A stretch of DNA of 64,000 nucleotides from NCBI GenBank assembly GCA_022794215.1, contig JAAWEH010000022.1, positions 22,348 to 86,347 of the forward strand, given 5' to 3'. Below the pieces are notes generated by a model. The model searched no databases, was not told the origin of the DNA, and saw only the letters and a list, made by a program, of their open reading frames with translations. This document shows, piece by piece, positions 41,942 through 51,689 of this stretch. How positions within the stretch are numbered: the first letter of the stretch is position 1; each line of letters begins with the position of its first letter. The position numbers and the translations under genes were made by a program. This DNA is from Oscillospiraceae bacterium. GTDB taxonomy: Bacteria > Bacillota > Clostridia > Oscillospirales > Oscillospiraceae.

Positions 41942-44494
41942 ATGGCAAAGCAAAGAAACCACGTGGATCCGGAGGATTTCCGCTATCCTGATCAAGTCAT
42001 TCAGGAATCCCCCCTGGTTCCCGAAATGGAGCAGAGCTATATCGAGTACGCCATGAGCGTCATCGTGGGCCGGGCCCTGCCCGACGTGCGGGATGGGTTG
42101 AAGCCCGTCCACCGCCGGATCCTCTACGCCATGTACGAGGACAATCTGACCCACGACAAGCCCTTCAAAAAGTCCGCCACCTGCGTGGGCGACGTGTTGG
42201 GCCGGTACCACCCCCACGGTGACGCCAGCGTCTATGACGCCATGGTTCGTCTGGCCCAGGACTTCTCCATGCGCTATATGCTGGTGGACGGTCACGGAAA
42301 CTTCGGCAGCGTGGACGGCGATCCCCCGGCCGCCTACCGGTACACCGAGGCCCGCCTTTCCAAAATTTCCGAGGAAATGCTCCGGGATCTGGAGAAAGAG
42401 ACGGTAGACTGGGATCCCAACTTTGACGAGAGCCGGAAGGAGCCCAGGGTGCTGCCCTGCCGGTTCCCCAACCTTTTGGTAAACGGCTCTTCCGGCATCG
42501 CCGTGGGTATGGCCACCAACATCCCCCCCCACAACCTGCGGGAGGTCATCGGGGCCTGCATCAAGGTACTGGACGACCCCGAGGCCACTCTGCCCGACCT
42601 GATGGAGTATGTCAAGGGCCCCGACTTCCCCACCAGCGGCATCATCATGGGCCGCAGCGGCATCCGGTCCGCCTACGCCACCGGACGGGGGAAGGTCATT
42701 GTCCGGGCCCGCACCGAGTTTGAGGAGTACGGAAAAGACCGCATCCGCATCATTGTTACCGAGCTTCCCTACCAGGTCAACAAGCGGATGCTCATCAAAA
42801 ACATGGCCGAGCAGGTGGAGGACAAGCGGCTGGAGGGCATCTCCGACATCCGGGACGAGACCGACCGCAACGGTATGCGTATCGTCATTGAGCTCAAGCG
42901 GGACGCCAATCCTCAGGTGGTGCTCAACCGCCTCTTTGCCCAGACCCAGCTCCAATCCTCCTTTGCCATCAATATGCTGGCTCTGGTGGAGAACCAGTCT
43001 CAGCCCAAGATCTTGTCTTTGCGGCATATTATCGACGAGTACCTGGCCTTCCAGGAAGAGATCATTGTGCGCCGGACGAGATACGACCTGCGAAAGGCTC
43101 AGGAGCGGGCTCACCTGCTGGAAGGCCTGCTCATCGCCCAGGATCACATCGACGAGGTCATCAAGACCATCCGCTCCTCTTACGACAACGCCAAGGAGAA
43201 CCTGATGGCTAAGTTTGACCTGGATGAGATCCAGGCCCAGGCCATCTGCGACATGCGGCTCATCGCCCTTCAGGGCCTGAACCGGGAGAAGCTGGAGAGC
43301 GAGTATAAGGAGCTGGAGGAGAAGATCGCCTACTACCAGCAGGTCCTCTCCGACGAAGGCTTGGTGAAATCCATCCTGAAGGAGGAGCTCACCGCTGTGG
43401 CCGACAAGTACGGTGACGAGCGCAAGACGGAGATCCAGGACGTGGAGGACGAGATCGACATTGAGGATCTCATTGAGGAGGAGCAGTGCGTCTTTACCCT
43501 CACCGCCGGGGGCTACATCAAGCGGCTGCCCGCCTCCACTTACCGGGCCCAGAAGCGGGGGGGCAAGGGAATCACCGCCATGGCCACCAAGGAGGAGGAC
43601 TATGTGGACACGGTGTTCACTGCCTCCACCCACGACTTTATCATGTTCTTTACCAACAAGGGCAAGGTCCACCGGAAGAAGGGCTACCAGATTCCCGAGT
43701 CGGGACGCACCGCCAAGGGAACGCCCATTATCAACGTCCTGCCCCTGGAGCCGGAGGAGAAAGTGACCACCATGATCCACCTGGAGAACCGGGAGCCCAC
43801 TGAGGATCCCCGGTACCTCATGATGGTCACTCGGAAGGGCACAGTAAAGCGAGTGCAGCTCTCTGCTCTCTTCACCGCACGGAAGGCGGGCATCCGCTGT
43901 ATCACCATGGCCCCCGACGACGAGCTCATCGCCGTCCGGGAGACCGACGGCAACCAGGCCATCCTGCTGGTGACCCGGCAGGGTATGTCCATCTGCTTCA
44001 AGGAGGAGGACGTGCGCTGCATGGGTCGGGACGCCTACGGCGTTATGGGCATCCGTCTGCGCCGGGACGACTATGTCATTGGCGCGGCCCGGGCCAAGTA
44101 TGACCACCAGGTGCTCATCGTCAGCGAAAACGGCTACGGCAAGCGCACCGAGATGGATGAGTACATCCGGGGCGAGGGTCCCCAGAAGCGGGGCGGCAGC
44201 GGTATGAAGGGCTATCAGGTCACCGATAAGACCGGCCCCCTGGTGGGAGTGAAGGTGGTCAGCGACAATGACGACATCCTGATCATCAACGACGCCGGCG
44301 TTATCATCCGCATGGCCTGCGCCGACATCAACTGTTACAGCCGGGGCGCCCAGGGCGTGAAGCTGATGAATATGCCTGAGGGGGTGAAGGTCATCTCCAT
44401 CGCCCGCACCGACCACGAGGAGGAAGTCCCTGGGGAGGAAGTTTCTGAGGAGGAGACCACTTCCGAAGAGGCCGGCGAGACCGCCGGGGAATAA
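41942..44494 (+). CDS. gyrA: DNA gyrase subunit A
   Basis: An 850-residue subunit. The breakage-reunion domain has the catalytic tyrosine in [10 protein letters not shown] (about 125), and [17 protein letters not shown] is near the start. The C-terminal domain has beta-pinwheel repeats and a GyrA-box-like QKRGGKG (about 538), confirming gyrase rather than topoisomerase IV. It ends with a Glu-rich tail. 15 bases after gyrB. Confidence 0.97.
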   Translation: MAKQRNHVDPEDFRYPDQVIQESPLVPEMEQSYIEYAMSVIVGRALPDVRDGLKPVHRRILYAMYEDNLTHDKPFKKSATCVGDVLGRYHPHGDASVYDAMVRLAQDFSMRYMLVDGHGNFGSVDGDPPAAYRYTEARLSKISEEMLRDLEKETVDWDPNFDESRKEPRVLPCRFPNLLVNGSSGIAVGMATNIPPHNLREVIGACIKVLDDPEATLPDLMEYVKGPDFPTSGIIMGRSGIRSAYATGRGKVIVRARTEFEEYGKDRIRIIVTELPYQVNKRMLIKNMAEQVEDKRLEGISDIRDETDRNGMRIVIELKRDANPQVVLNRLFAQTQLQSSFAINMLALVENQSQPKILSLRHIIDEYLAFQEEIIVRRTRYDLRKAQERAHLLEGLLIAQDHIDEVIKTIRSSYDNAKENLMAKFDLDEIQAQAICDMRLIALQGLNREKLESEYKELEEKIAYYQQVLSDEGLVKSILKEELTAVADKYGDERKTEIQDVEDEIDIEDLIEEEQCVFTLTAGGYIKRLPASTYRAQKRGGKGITAMATKEEDYVDTVFTASTHDFIMFFTNKGKVHRKKGYQIPESGRTAKGTPIINVLPLEPEEKVTTMIHLENREPTEDPRYLMMVTRKGTVKRVQLSALFTARKAGIRCITMAPDDELIAVRETDGNQAILLVTRQGMSICFKEEDVRCMGRDAYGVMGIRLRRDDYVIGAARAKYDHQVLIVSENGYGKRTEMDEYIRGEGPQKRGGSGMKGYQVTDKTGPLVGVKVVSDNDDILIINDAGVIIRMACADINCYSRGAQGVKLMNMPEGVKVISIARTDHEEEVPGEEVSEEETTSEEAGETAGE

Positions 44495-44500
44495 GATCCA

Positions 44501-44532
44501 ATGGGGGGCGGGCCGTCTGGCCCGCCCCCCAT
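44501..44532 (+). terminator. Strong hairpin after gyrA (no T-run)
   Basis: A 14-bp perfect G/C stem (ATGGGGGGCGGGCC and complement) around GTCT. It lacks a T-tract, so termination may be weak or aided by other factors. Confidence 0.5.
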
Positions 44533-44594
44533 CAAGAAAAAAACTTCTTCCGTTGGGATGAAAGGTTTTGAGAACCGAGCAAGGAGGGATCTCT

Positions 44595-44969
44595 GTGAAA
44601 CGAAAAATTACCTATCGGCCCAGCTCGGCCCAGATCCGGTTTGGCCGGGTGTTTTCCGGGGTGTTTGCGCTGGTGGCCCTGGGCTTTGTGGCCATCGGCG
44701 TCACCCAGGTGCTGCCCGGCGGCGGGATCTTTGGCCTGGTGTGGACAGGGATGGCGGTCTGCTTTTTCTGCATTGGGGTCTACGGTGCGGTGAGCAAGGA
44801 GGGCCCCTACAGCCGCTGGAACCGGGGCAGTCTGGAGATTGAAGACGAGGGCGCTGGAACGGAGAGCGTGGAGGAGCGGATGAGAAAGCTCCAGGCCCTC
44901 TATGACCAGCGGCTCATTACCCCAGAGGAATATGAGGAGAAGCGGAAGGAGATCTTACGCCAGCTATGA
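44595..44969 (+). CDS. Membrane protein with C-terminal SHOCT domain
   Basis: A 124-residue protein: two hydrophobic segments (about 21-40 and 48-66), then a polar linker and a C-terminal SHOCT-type helical hairpin ([31 protein letters not shown]). GTG 44595 follows AAGGAGGGATCTCT. Its stop overlaps the next start by four bases. Function unknown. Confidence 0.7.
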   Translation: MKRKITYRPSSAQIRFGRVFSGVFALVALGFVAIGVTQVLPGGGIFGLVWTGMAVCFFCIGVYGAVSKEGPYSRWNRGSLEIEDEGAGTESVEERMRKLQALYDQRLITPEEYEEKRKEILRQL

Positions 44970-45445
44970 AAATCCCCAAATGGATGGTCCCGCCTCCGGA
45001 CTGGAAGCCCCCGCCCGCGGAGCCTTGGTGGCTGCGGCGGGGCCGGCGGTTTTTCTGGATGCTGGCTGCGGCGGGAGTTATGTGCTTTCTCGGCAGCTTC
45101 TGCGGACTGGCGGAAAACGGCTGGAAAGAGGCCCTTGTCATGGCGGTCCTGGGAGCGGGCCTGCTGACCGGGGCCGGAGGGACCTTGGCTCTCAGCTATG
45201 AAAAGGTGCCCCAAGAAAGCATCTTTTCGGTCAAGGTCTTGGTGCGCCTTGGCTTTATGGCCGTGGGCCCGGCGGCGCTGGGAGAGGCGCTGTTTCTGGA
45301 GCCGGTAGACGGGGGAACGGACATGGGACTGTTTGCCCTCCGGTGGGCGGGGTTTTGCCTACTGACAGCGGCCCCCTTTGGGATATCGCTGGCAAAGTTG
45401 GTCCTGCAGCGAAAAATAAGGGAAAAAAGAGGAAAACAGCCATGA
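44966..45445 (+). CDS. Membrane protein of unknown function
   Basis: A 159-residue protein with a Pro/Trp-rich basic N terminus and about four hydrophobic segments (31-46, 57-75, 90-108 and 122-145). Coupled on both sides by ATGA overlaps, to the SHOCT gene and to rnhA. No family recognised. Confidence 0.6.
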   Translation: MKIPKWMVPPPDWKPPPAEPWWLRRGRRFFWMLAAAGVMCFLGSFCGLAENGWKEALVMAVLGAGLLTGAGGTLALSYEKVPQESIFSVKVLVRLGFMAVGPAALGEALFLEPVDGGTDMGLFALRWAGFCLLTAAPFGISLAKLVLQRKIREKRGKQP

Positions 45446-45882
45446 AAACGGTGACCATTTATACCGACGGAGCCTGCTCCGGCAACCCCGGTCCCGGGGG
45501 CTGGGGTGCCATTCTCCAATATGGGAGGTTCAAAAAGGAGCTCTCCGGCGGGGAGGAACACACCACCAACAACCGCATGGAGCTCACTGGAGTCATCGCC
45601 GCTTTGGAGGCGCTGAAGGAGCCCTGCATTGTGGAGCTGTATTCCGACTCCAAATATGTGATAGACGCCCTGGAAAAGGGATGGGCCAAAGGCTGGAAGG
45701 CCAAAGGCTGGATCAAGGCGGACAAAAAGCCCGCCCTGAATCCCGACCTGTGGGAGAGGCTTTTGGAGCTGTGCGCCTATCATAAGGTAAACCTCCACTG
45801 GGTCAAGGGGCACGCGGAAAACGAGTTTAACAACCGCTGCGACGAGCTGGCAGTGATGGAAAGTCAAAAATTCAAGAAATGA
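45442..45882 (+). CDS. rnhA: Ribonuclease HI
   Basis: A 146-residue RNase H with the DEDD residues in [15 protein letters not shown] (Asp9), [12 protein letters not shown] (Glu), YSDSKYV (Asp) and the C-terminal NNRCDELA (Asp). It removes RNA from RNA-DNA hybrids. ATG 45442 overlaps the previous stop. Confidence 0.95.
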   Translation: MKTVTIYTDGACSGNPGPGGWGAILQYGRFKKELSGGEEHTTNNRMELTGVIAALEALKEPCIVELYSDSKYVIDALEKGWAKGWKAKGWIKADKKPALNPDLWERLLELCAYHKVNLHWVKGHAENEFNNRCDELAVMESQKFKK

Positions 45883-45894
45883 GCGGTGAGGCCA

Positions 45895-46629
45895 ATGCTG
45901 AAAAAGGTGACGGATCGGATCTATTATCTGCCCGGAGAGGATTTTACCGGCCGGGACAGGCCCTTTCTATATTACATTCGGGGCGATAAGCTGAGTCTGG
46001 CGGTGGATGCGGGCAACTCCCCGGATCATGTGGAGCTCTTTTACTCTCAGCTAAAGGCGGCGGGGCTGCCCCTGCCGGACATTACCCTGCTGACCCATTG
46101 GCATTGGGATCACACCTTTGGCCTGGGGGCGGTGAAGGGGCTTACCGCTGCAACAAAGGCCACCAACGAGACGCTGCGAAGCATAGAGCGCTGGAAGTGG
46201 GACGAGGCGTCCATGGAGGAGCGGCTGCGCACCGGGGAGGACATCCAGGCCTGCGCCGACTGCATCCGCCGGGAGTATAAAAACCCTGAGGACATCCGGG
46301 TGACCACCGCCGCGGTGGAGATCGACGGGCCTATGACCATCGACCTGGGAGGGGTGTCCTGCCAGGTGATGGTTCAGGATTCCCCCCATTCCAGAGACGG
46401 GCTGTTTGTCTACATTCCGGAGGAGAGGGCCCTGGCCGTGGGGGATGGAGAGAGCGGGGACTACTATGAACTGGACGGGCAATATGACCCCTTTAAGCTA
46501 AAAGCCCTGCTGACCTTCCTGGAGGAGCTGGACTACGACCTGGCTCTGCCGGGGCACCAGGAGCCCTGGAGCAAGGCAGACCAGCTGGCAGCGCTTCACG
46601 AGATGGAAAAGAACACCGCCACCCTGTAA
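45895..46629 (+). CDS. Metallo-beta-lactamase-fold hydrolase
   Basis: A 244-residue MBL protein with the metal motif THWHWDHTFG and the later LALPGHQEP. The second-site histidine region is weak (DSPHSRDGL). Substrate unknown. ATG 45895 is preferred over GTG 45886, with GTGAGG three bases upstream. Confidence 0.8.
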   Translation: MLKKVTDRIYYLPGEDFTGRDRPFLYYIRGDKLSLAVDAGNSPDHVELFYSQLKAAGLPLPDITLLTHWHWDHTFGLGAVKGLTAATKATNETLRSIERWKWDEASMEERLRTGEDIQACADCIRREYKNPEDIRVTTAAVEIDGPMTIDLGGVSCQVMVQDSPHSRDGLFVYIPEERALAVGDGESGDYYELDGQYDPFKLKALLTFLEELDYDLALPGHQEPWSKADQLAALHEMEKNTATL

Positions 46630-46652
46630 GGGCGGCGGTGTTTTCTTTTTGG
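46612..46652 (+). terminator. Terminator of the rnhA-MBL group
   Basis: AACACCGCC (46612-46620, inside the last codons) pairs with GGCGGTGTT (46634-46642), then TTCTTTTT. Confidence 0.8.
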
Positions 46653-46671
46653 AGAAAGCGTCTCTCTGACG

Positions 46672-47487
46672 TCACAGGGTGTTTGCCACGGCCTCCAGAT
46701 AGTTGGGCTGCAGGGTTTCCACCTGCCCGGCGTCGCAGGCGGCAGCCAGGGCGGGATCCAGGGGCAGACGGGCCAAAACGGGGATATTGTGGGCGCCGGC
46801 GATCTCGTCCAGGCGGCTTTCGCCGAAAATTTTGTGTTCCTTGCCGCAGTCGGGGCACTTAAAATAGCTGTAGTTCTCGATGAGGCCCAGAATGGGCACG
46901 TTCATCATCTCGGCCATCTTCACCGCCTTCTCCACAATCATGCTCACCAGCTCCTGGGGGGAGGTGACCACGATGATGCCGTCTACGGGCAGGGACTGGA
47001 ACACGGTGAGGGGCACATCCCCGGTTCCGGGGGGCATATCCACGAACATGTAGTCCACATCGCCCCACTGTACGTCGGACCAAAACTGCTTGACGGTGCC
47101 GGCGATAAGGCCGCCCCGCCAGACAACGGGATCGGTCTCATTTTCCACCAGGAGATTGAGGCTCATGAGCTTCACGCCGGTGGAGGAGGGGACGGGAAAG
47201 ATGCCCTCGTCATTGCCCACGGCCCGCTGGTGGACGCCGAAAGCCTTGGGGATGGAGGGACCGGTAATGTCGGCGTCCAGCACGGCGGCGGATTTGCCGC
47301 TGTGCTGCACAGCGGCGGCCAGGGAAGCGGTGACCAAACTTTTGCCTACGCCCCCCTTGCCGGACATGACGGCGATGACCTTTTTCACGTTGGAATGGGG
47401 GTTGGCCTTGGCCCGGAAATCAAATTCGGCGGTGCGCTCACCGCAGCTTTCGCCGCAGGAGGAACAGTCGTGGTTACACTCAGGCAT
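46672..47487 (-). CDS. Mrp/NBP35-family iron-sulfur carrier ATPase
   Basis: A 271-residue ParA-like P-loop ATPase with the deviant Walker A SGKGGVGKS, an N-terminal Cys motif (CNHDCSSCGESC) and the bridging CPDCGKEH near the C terminus. It is thought to carry and deliver Fe-S clusters. ATG 47487 follows AGGAGATG. Last of a leftward series. Confidence 0.9.
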   Translation of the reverse strand: MPECNHDCSSCGESCGERTAEFDFRAKANPHSNVKKVIAVMSGKGGVGKSLVTASLAAAVQHSGKSAAVLDADITGPSIPKAFGVHQRAVGNDEGIFPVPSSTGVKLMSLNLLVENETDPVVWRGGLIAGTVKQFWSDVQWGDVDYMFVDMPPGTGDVPLTVFQSLPVDGIIVVTSPQELVSMIVEKAVKMAEMMNVPILGLIENYSYFKCPDCGKEHKIFGESRLDEIAGAHNIPVLARLPLDPALAAACDAGQVETLQPNYLEAVANTL

Positions 47488-47529
47488 GGGAACATCTCCT
47501 TTGTTTTAAAATAAGCTTTGTGCAGGAAA

Positions 47530-48468
47530 TCATTTATAATGGTAGCTTCCGCCGCCGATAAACTCCCGCAGCAGGGAGTTTTTGGGCACCAGAGCCGGGT
47601 CTACCGGCTCAAAGGTGTCGAAAGCGGCCATCAGCTCCAGCAGCTCTGCCTTTCTCTGGTTCTCTTCCGGCACCGCCTTCAGAAGGGGAAGGGCGTAATT
47701 CTTCATCACCGATACCTCGTAGGGCAGGGAGGAATCCACAATGACATGGGCGGTATTTTTATAGGGGGAGATATAGAGCTTCTCCCCCCGGCGCACGTTG
47801 GCCCACTGGGCCAGGGTGAAGGAAATGTCGTTGCCCCGGAAGTTGTAGTCCCGGACGGCCCGCCTCGTCAGCCGCATCCAGGTGCCCTTGAACTTGACCT
47901 GGCCGTCCTCCATTACGTTGGAGCGGGCGGAGATATAGAGCCGGGTGGCCTCCGGGTGGGGGCCGGCGATGCCGGGGCCCAGGGCGTGGATGCCCTCAAA
48001 AATGGCGATCTCGTTTTCCTTCAGATGCAAAGGCCGGCCCCGGGCGTCGTTTCGCATCTGGCGGGAGAACTCAAAGTGGGGGATAATAACCTCCTCCCCC
48101 CGGGTCAGGCGGGTGAAGGTTTCGTCCAGCAGCTTCATGTCCAGACACAGGGGGGATTCCAGATCGTATTCCCCGTCGGCGGTACGGGGAGCGGTCTTGG
48201 GATCCCGGGTGAGGAAGTAGTTGTCCAGGGAGACGGTGTGGGTATTGATGCCCCGCTTTTCCAGCTCCTCCTCCAGCTTCAGGGCGGTGGTGGTTTTCCC
48301 CGAGCCGGAGGGGCCGGAGAGAAGGACGATGGGGGAGAGGGTCATCCGCTCTACGATCTTGTCGGCGGCGGCCACCACCCGCTTGTGGTAGTTCTGGTCG
48401 CACTCGGCCAGAAAAGCGGGTGCGTCGGCGCGGATAGCGGCATTGATCTCTTGCAGTTGATAGGCCAT
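47530..48468 (-). CDS. Uridine kinase-family nucleoside kinase
   Basis: A 312-residue P-loop kinase (GPSGSGKTTT, about 52-61) with DNYFLTR, the uridine kinase/phosphoribulokinase region, and an N-terminal extension of about 45 residues. Such longer proteins are annotated as uridine kinase-like in clostridia; the exact nucleoside is not shown. Three bases after hemZ. Confidence 0.8.
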   Translation of the reverse strand: MAYQLQEINAAIRADAPAFLAECDQNYHKRVVAAADKIVERMTLSPIVLLSGPSGSGKTTTALKLEEELEKRGINTHTVSLDNYFLTRDPKTAPRTADGEYDLESPLCLDMKLLDETFTRLTRGEEVIIPHFEFSRQMRNDARGRPLHLKENEIAIFEGIHALGPGIAGPHPEATRLYISARSNVMEDGQVKFKGTWMRLTRRAVRDYNFRGNDISFTLAQWANVRRGEKLYISPYKNTAHVIVDSSLPYEVSVMKNYALPLLKAVPEENQRKAELLELMAAFDTFEPVDPALVPKNSLLREFIGGGSYHYK

Positions 48469-48471
48469 AAA

Positions 48472-49995
48472 TCAGGATCCTTTCGTCTCCAGAAGAAAGG
48501 GGGCCAGGGCCGCTTTCTCCCGGCAGAGTTTTTGGATATCCCGCAGGTATTCCTGGGGATATTTGGGGTTGGAAAGGCGCTCTATTTTACCGGTTTCGGG
48601 CCAGACCAGCTTGGTGACCCCTCCGCCCCCCAGGGCCAGGATGGTGTGGAGCTCCTCCATCATGGCGATGTTGTAGAGGCTTTCAAAACCGGGTTTTGCC
48701 CAGCCCACGTTCTCAAAAGAGCCGGACATATATTTCTGACGGTAGAGGTAATAGGGGGTGTAGCCCGCCTGGGCCAAGGCGTCCCAGGCGGCGTTCAGCA
48801 TCTCCTCCACAGCCTGGGCCGAGGGAAGGCGGGTTCCCTCCTCCATAAGCCGGGAGCCTTTTTTCAAGGCCAGGGTGTGGACGGTGATATTCTCCGGGCC
48901 CAAGGCCATGACCTGGGCCAGGGATTGGGCGAAACCCGCCGGGGAATCTCCGGGCAGACCCGCAATCAGATCCATGTTGACAGCGAAGGTTCCCGCTTGA
49001 CGCACCTGGGCAAAGGCCCTGCGGATATCATCCCCCGTATGGGGCCGGCCCATGCGCTGCAAAACATTGTCCGCCATTGACTGGGGATTGACCGAAACCC
49101 GGTCGACACCATGGCCGGCAAGAACCGCCAGCTTTTCCTCTGTGATGGTGTCGGGCCGTCCGGCCTCCACGGTAAATTCGCTGCAGTGCTCCAAAGGCAG
49201 GTGGGCTTCCATGGCGGAGAGGATCTGGTCCAGCTGCTGGGCCGACAGGGTGGTGGGGGTGCCGCCGCCTATATAGACGGTGCGGATCCTCCGGCCCGTT
49301 TCCCTTAGAAGCTGTCCAACCGCCTGGATCTCCCGGCAGAGGGCTTCTGCGAAGGGGGAGACCAACGGAAGGCACTTATCCACCGCCGCCGAGATAAAGG
49401 AGCAGTAAATGCACCGGCTGGGACAGAAGGGGATGCCTACATAGAGGGAAACCTCCTCAGGGAGAAGGCTCCTCTTGGCCGATACACTGTGCCGGGCGCA
49501 GTCCACCGCCAGCTTGGATCGGGCGGGAGAGACATGGTAGGTTTTTTCCAGCTCCCTTTTGGCCTGGGCGGGGGAAGCCCCCTCCCAAAGCGCCTTGGTG
49601 GGCAGCTTGGTGGGCCGCACTCCGGTGAGGCTGCCCCAGGGCAGATCGTGGCCCAGAAGGGCGCTTCCGGCGCGGTAAAAAGCCTGCTTCAGTGCCCGCT
49701 GGACAGTATGGTACACCAGCTCCGGGGCCTGATCCAGCTCTTCGCTGGGGAAGCGGATCACCCCGTTGTGCCAGCGGTTTTCCCGCAGGAGCAGGGCGCT
49801 CATGTTGGTGAGCTTTTTTCCCCGGTGGAGGGTGAAAATGACCGCATTGTCCTCGGCGGCGAGAGAGGTGGGAACCGGGGCGTCGGGATATTCGGGCCGC
49901 TCTCCGGGAAAGAGGGTCAGCAGCATCTGCTCGGCGGCATAGTGATAGCGCCCGGTGTCCCAATCCCAGTTGTCTGAGGTAAGCCAGAGCTTCAT
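48472..49995 (-). CDS. hemZ: Coproporphyrinogen III dehydrogenase-like radical SAM protein HemZ
   Basis: A 507-residue radical SAM enzyme with the cluster motif YVGIPFCPSRCIYCSF and HemN-like YIGGGTPTTLS and FTVEAGRPDTIT. The N-terminal roughly 150 residues are the HemZ-specific extension. The family is linked to anaerobic haem synthesis or haem handling. No other haem genes are in the window. Confidence 0.85.
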   Translation of the reverse strand: MKLWLTSDNWDWDTGRYHYAAEQMLLTLFPGERPEYPDAPVPTSLAAEDNAVIFTLHRGKKLTNMSALLLRENRWHNGVIRFPSEELDQAPELVYHTVQRALKQAFYRAGSALLGHDLPWGSLTGVRPTKLPTKALWEGASPAQAKRELEKTYHVSPARSKLAVDCARHSVSAKRSLLPEEVSLYVGIPFCPSRCIYCSFISAAVDKCLPLVSPFAEALCREIQAVGQLLRETGRRIRTVYIGGGTPTTLSAQQLDQILSAMEAHLPLEHCSEFTVEAGRPDTITEEKLAVLAGHGVDRVSVNPQSMADNVLQRMGRPHTGDDIRRAFAQVRQAGTFAVNMDLIAGLPGDSPAGFAQSLAQVMALGPENITVHTLALKKGSRLMEEGTRLPSAQAVEEMLNAAWDALAQAGYTPYYLYRQKYMSGSFENVGWAKPGFESLYNIAMMEELHTILALGGGGVTKLVWPETGKIERLSNPKYPQEYLRDIQKLCREKAALAPFLLETKGS

Positions 49996-50603
49996 TTGCC
50001 CATCGCCTGGAGCATATACCGGTTGGTCTTTCGCTCCTGGTCCAAGGTGGAAAAGCTCTCATGGCCCGGCAGCACCCGGAAGTTCCCCTCCAGTTCCCCC
50101 AAGCGCTTTAGGGAGGCCATCATCTCCCCGTAGTCCCCGCCGGGGAAGTCGGTGCGGCCGCAGGTGCCGGCAAAGAGGGTGTCGCCGGTAAAGAGGGCGT
50201 CCTGACACCGGAGAACCACCGAACCCTTGGTGTGGCCGGGGGTGTGGATCACCTCCACCTTCAGGTTCCCCATGGGAACCACATCCCCGTCCCGCCAAAG
50301 GGTCAAGGGGCCCAGGGTGGAGGTGGGGATCCGGGCATCATACCGGCCGGTGTCGTCGGGGTGGATATAGGCGGGCACATCGGGAAAGGCCTGACGGAGG
50401 GCGGCAACGCCGCCGATGTGGTCATAGTGGCTGTGGGTGAGGAAGATGGCCCGCAGGGTGTAGCCGCTCTCCTGGCAGAACTGCTGGATATCGGCGGTGA
50501 TATCTGCGCCGGGATCAATAACGGCAAAGGATTTGCTCTCTTCGTCACAGAGGAGGTAGCAGTTGGTGTATACAGAGGGGATATAAATGTGCTGAATTTC
50601 CAT
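49992..50603 (-). CDS. MBL-fold hydrolase (glyoxalase II-like)
   Basis: A 203-residue metallo-hydrolase with THSHYDHIGG, HTPGHTKGS, FTGDTLFAGTCGRTD and LPGHE, all five metal regions. Close to the YqgX/YcbL type of small glyoxalase II-like thiolesterases. It overlaps hemZ by four bases. Confidence 0.9.
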   Translation of the reverse strand: MEIQHIYIPSVYTNCYLLCDEESKSFAVIDPGADITADIQQFCQESGYTLRAIFLTHSHYDHIGGVAALRQAFPDVPAYIHPDDTGRYDARIPTSTLGPLTLWRDGDVVPMGNLKVEVIHTPGHTKGSVVLRCQDALFTGDTLFAGTCGRTDFPGGDYGEMMASLKRLGELEGNFRVLPGHESFSTLDQERKTNRYMLQAMGK

Positions 50604-50632
50604 TTTGTTGTCTCCTTTTCCTGTTGATAGGC

Positions 50633-51073
50633 TTAAAGGTCGAGCCGCATGATGACCTCGCCGTCCTCCACCACTCCGGTGGGAAGGAACCCCAGCGTTT
50701 CATATATATGTTTTGCCCGGTCATTGCCCTCCATATAACCGATGGCGATGCAGGCATATTTTCCGCTTTCCCGGGCCAGGGGGATAAGCTTTCGGAGGGC
50801 GGCGGAACCGTAGCCCTTTCCCTGATGCTCCTTGGCGATGGCCAGCCGCCAGAGATCCAGAACCTTTTTTTCGGGCTCCTCATGAACCATCATAAAGCCT
50901 ACCAGCTCCTCGGCGTGATAGACCGCAAAGGGATGGGTGTCATGGCTTTCGTAGTAGAGCCACGCCTCGGCCAGGGAGACGGCGTTGGAGGCCACAAATT
51001 TCCCTCCGTCTCCCGGATCCATTTTCAGCAGGGAATAAAAATTTTTCTTGTCGATAGACCGGAAAGAAACCAT
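50633..51073 (-). CDS. GNAT family N-acetyltransferase
   Basis: A 146-residue acetyltransferase with the acetyl-CoA motif LAIAKEHQGKGYGSAALRKLI and YETLGFLPTG. Substrate unknown. ATG 51073 overlaps the dtd stop (TAATG). Confidence 0.88.
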   Translation of the reverse strand: MVSFRSIDKKNFYSLLKMDPGDGGKFVASNAVSLAEAWLYYESHDTHPFAVYHAEELVGFMMVHEEPEKKVLDLWRLAIAKEHQGKGYGSAALRKLIPLARESGKYACIAIGYMEGNDRAKHIYETLGFLPTGVVEDGEVIMRLDL

Positions 51074-51516
51074 TAGAGAGCCTCCGTATCCAGCAGAATG
51101 GTCACCGGGCCGTCGTTCTGGGAAAAGACCTGCATGTCTGCCCCAAATTCCCCGTGCTCCACATGAAAGCCCCGCTTTTCGCACTGGGCCATGAACCGCT
51201 CGTAGAGGGGGATGGCGGTGTCGGGCCGGGCGGCGCCGGTAAAGCCGGGGCGGCGGGATTTGCAGTCGGCGAAGAGGGTAAACTGGCTGATGACCAGTAA
51301 AGAACCCCCTACCTGTTCCAGATTCAGGTTCATTTTTTCGTTCTCGTCCTCAAAGACGCGCAGACCGCAGACCTTGTCGGCCAGTTTGTCCGCCTGCGCC
51401 TCTGTGTCTGCAACGGCTACGCCCAGGAGAACCAGGAAGCCTCCGTCGGTTTTTCCCACCGTTACTCCGTCAATGTCCACCCGGGCATTTTTTACCCGTG
51501 TCACTACCGCTCGCAT
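51073..51516 (-). CDS. dtd: D-aminoacyl-tRNA deacylase
   Basis: A 147-residue protein that removes D-amino acids from tRNA. SQFTLFADCKSRRPGF and the C-terminal NDGPVTILLDT (cross-dimer GP motif) are diagnostic. The first of a leftward run: dtd, GNAT, MBL, hemZ, kinase, mrp. Confidence 0.95.
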   Translation of the reverse strand: MRAVVTRVKNARVDIDGVTVGKTDGGFLVLLGVAVADTEAQADKLADKVCGLRVFEDENEKMNLNLEQVGGSLLVISQFTLFADCKSRRPGFTGAARPDTAIPLYERFMAQCEKRGFHVEHGEFGADMQVFSQNDGPVTILLDTEAL

Positions 51517-51547
51517 GGGGAAACCCTCCCATTTTTCAGAATATCTT

Positions 51548-51652
51548 ATTATATCCTTTCCGGGAGAAAAGGTCAACGGGGCATGGGGCGGCCATTTTCT
51601 CGAAGAAAAGCCCTTGTATATCCTTGAAACCGGGATGAAAAAATGATATAAT
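51548..51652. promoter_or_regulatory. Divergent dtd and miaB promoters
   Basis: Minus strand TTGACC (51571-51576), 17 bp, TATAAT (51548-51553) for dtd. Plus strand TTGAAA (51624-51629), 17 bp, TATAAT (51647-51652) for miaB. Confidence 0.75.
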
Positions 51653-51689
51653 TTTCTGATTAACGACACCCAGAAAAGGAGGGGCCCCA

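Noticed and set aside
39725..44416. A 1563-codon open frame antisense to gyrB and gyrA, and similar long antisense frames (for example 9186-11045, 20495-22156, 47518-49080)
   Set aside because: Shadows of GC-rich coding sequence on the other strand: repetitive Gly/Val/His/Leu composition, no ribosome sites, and confident genes on the opposite strand.
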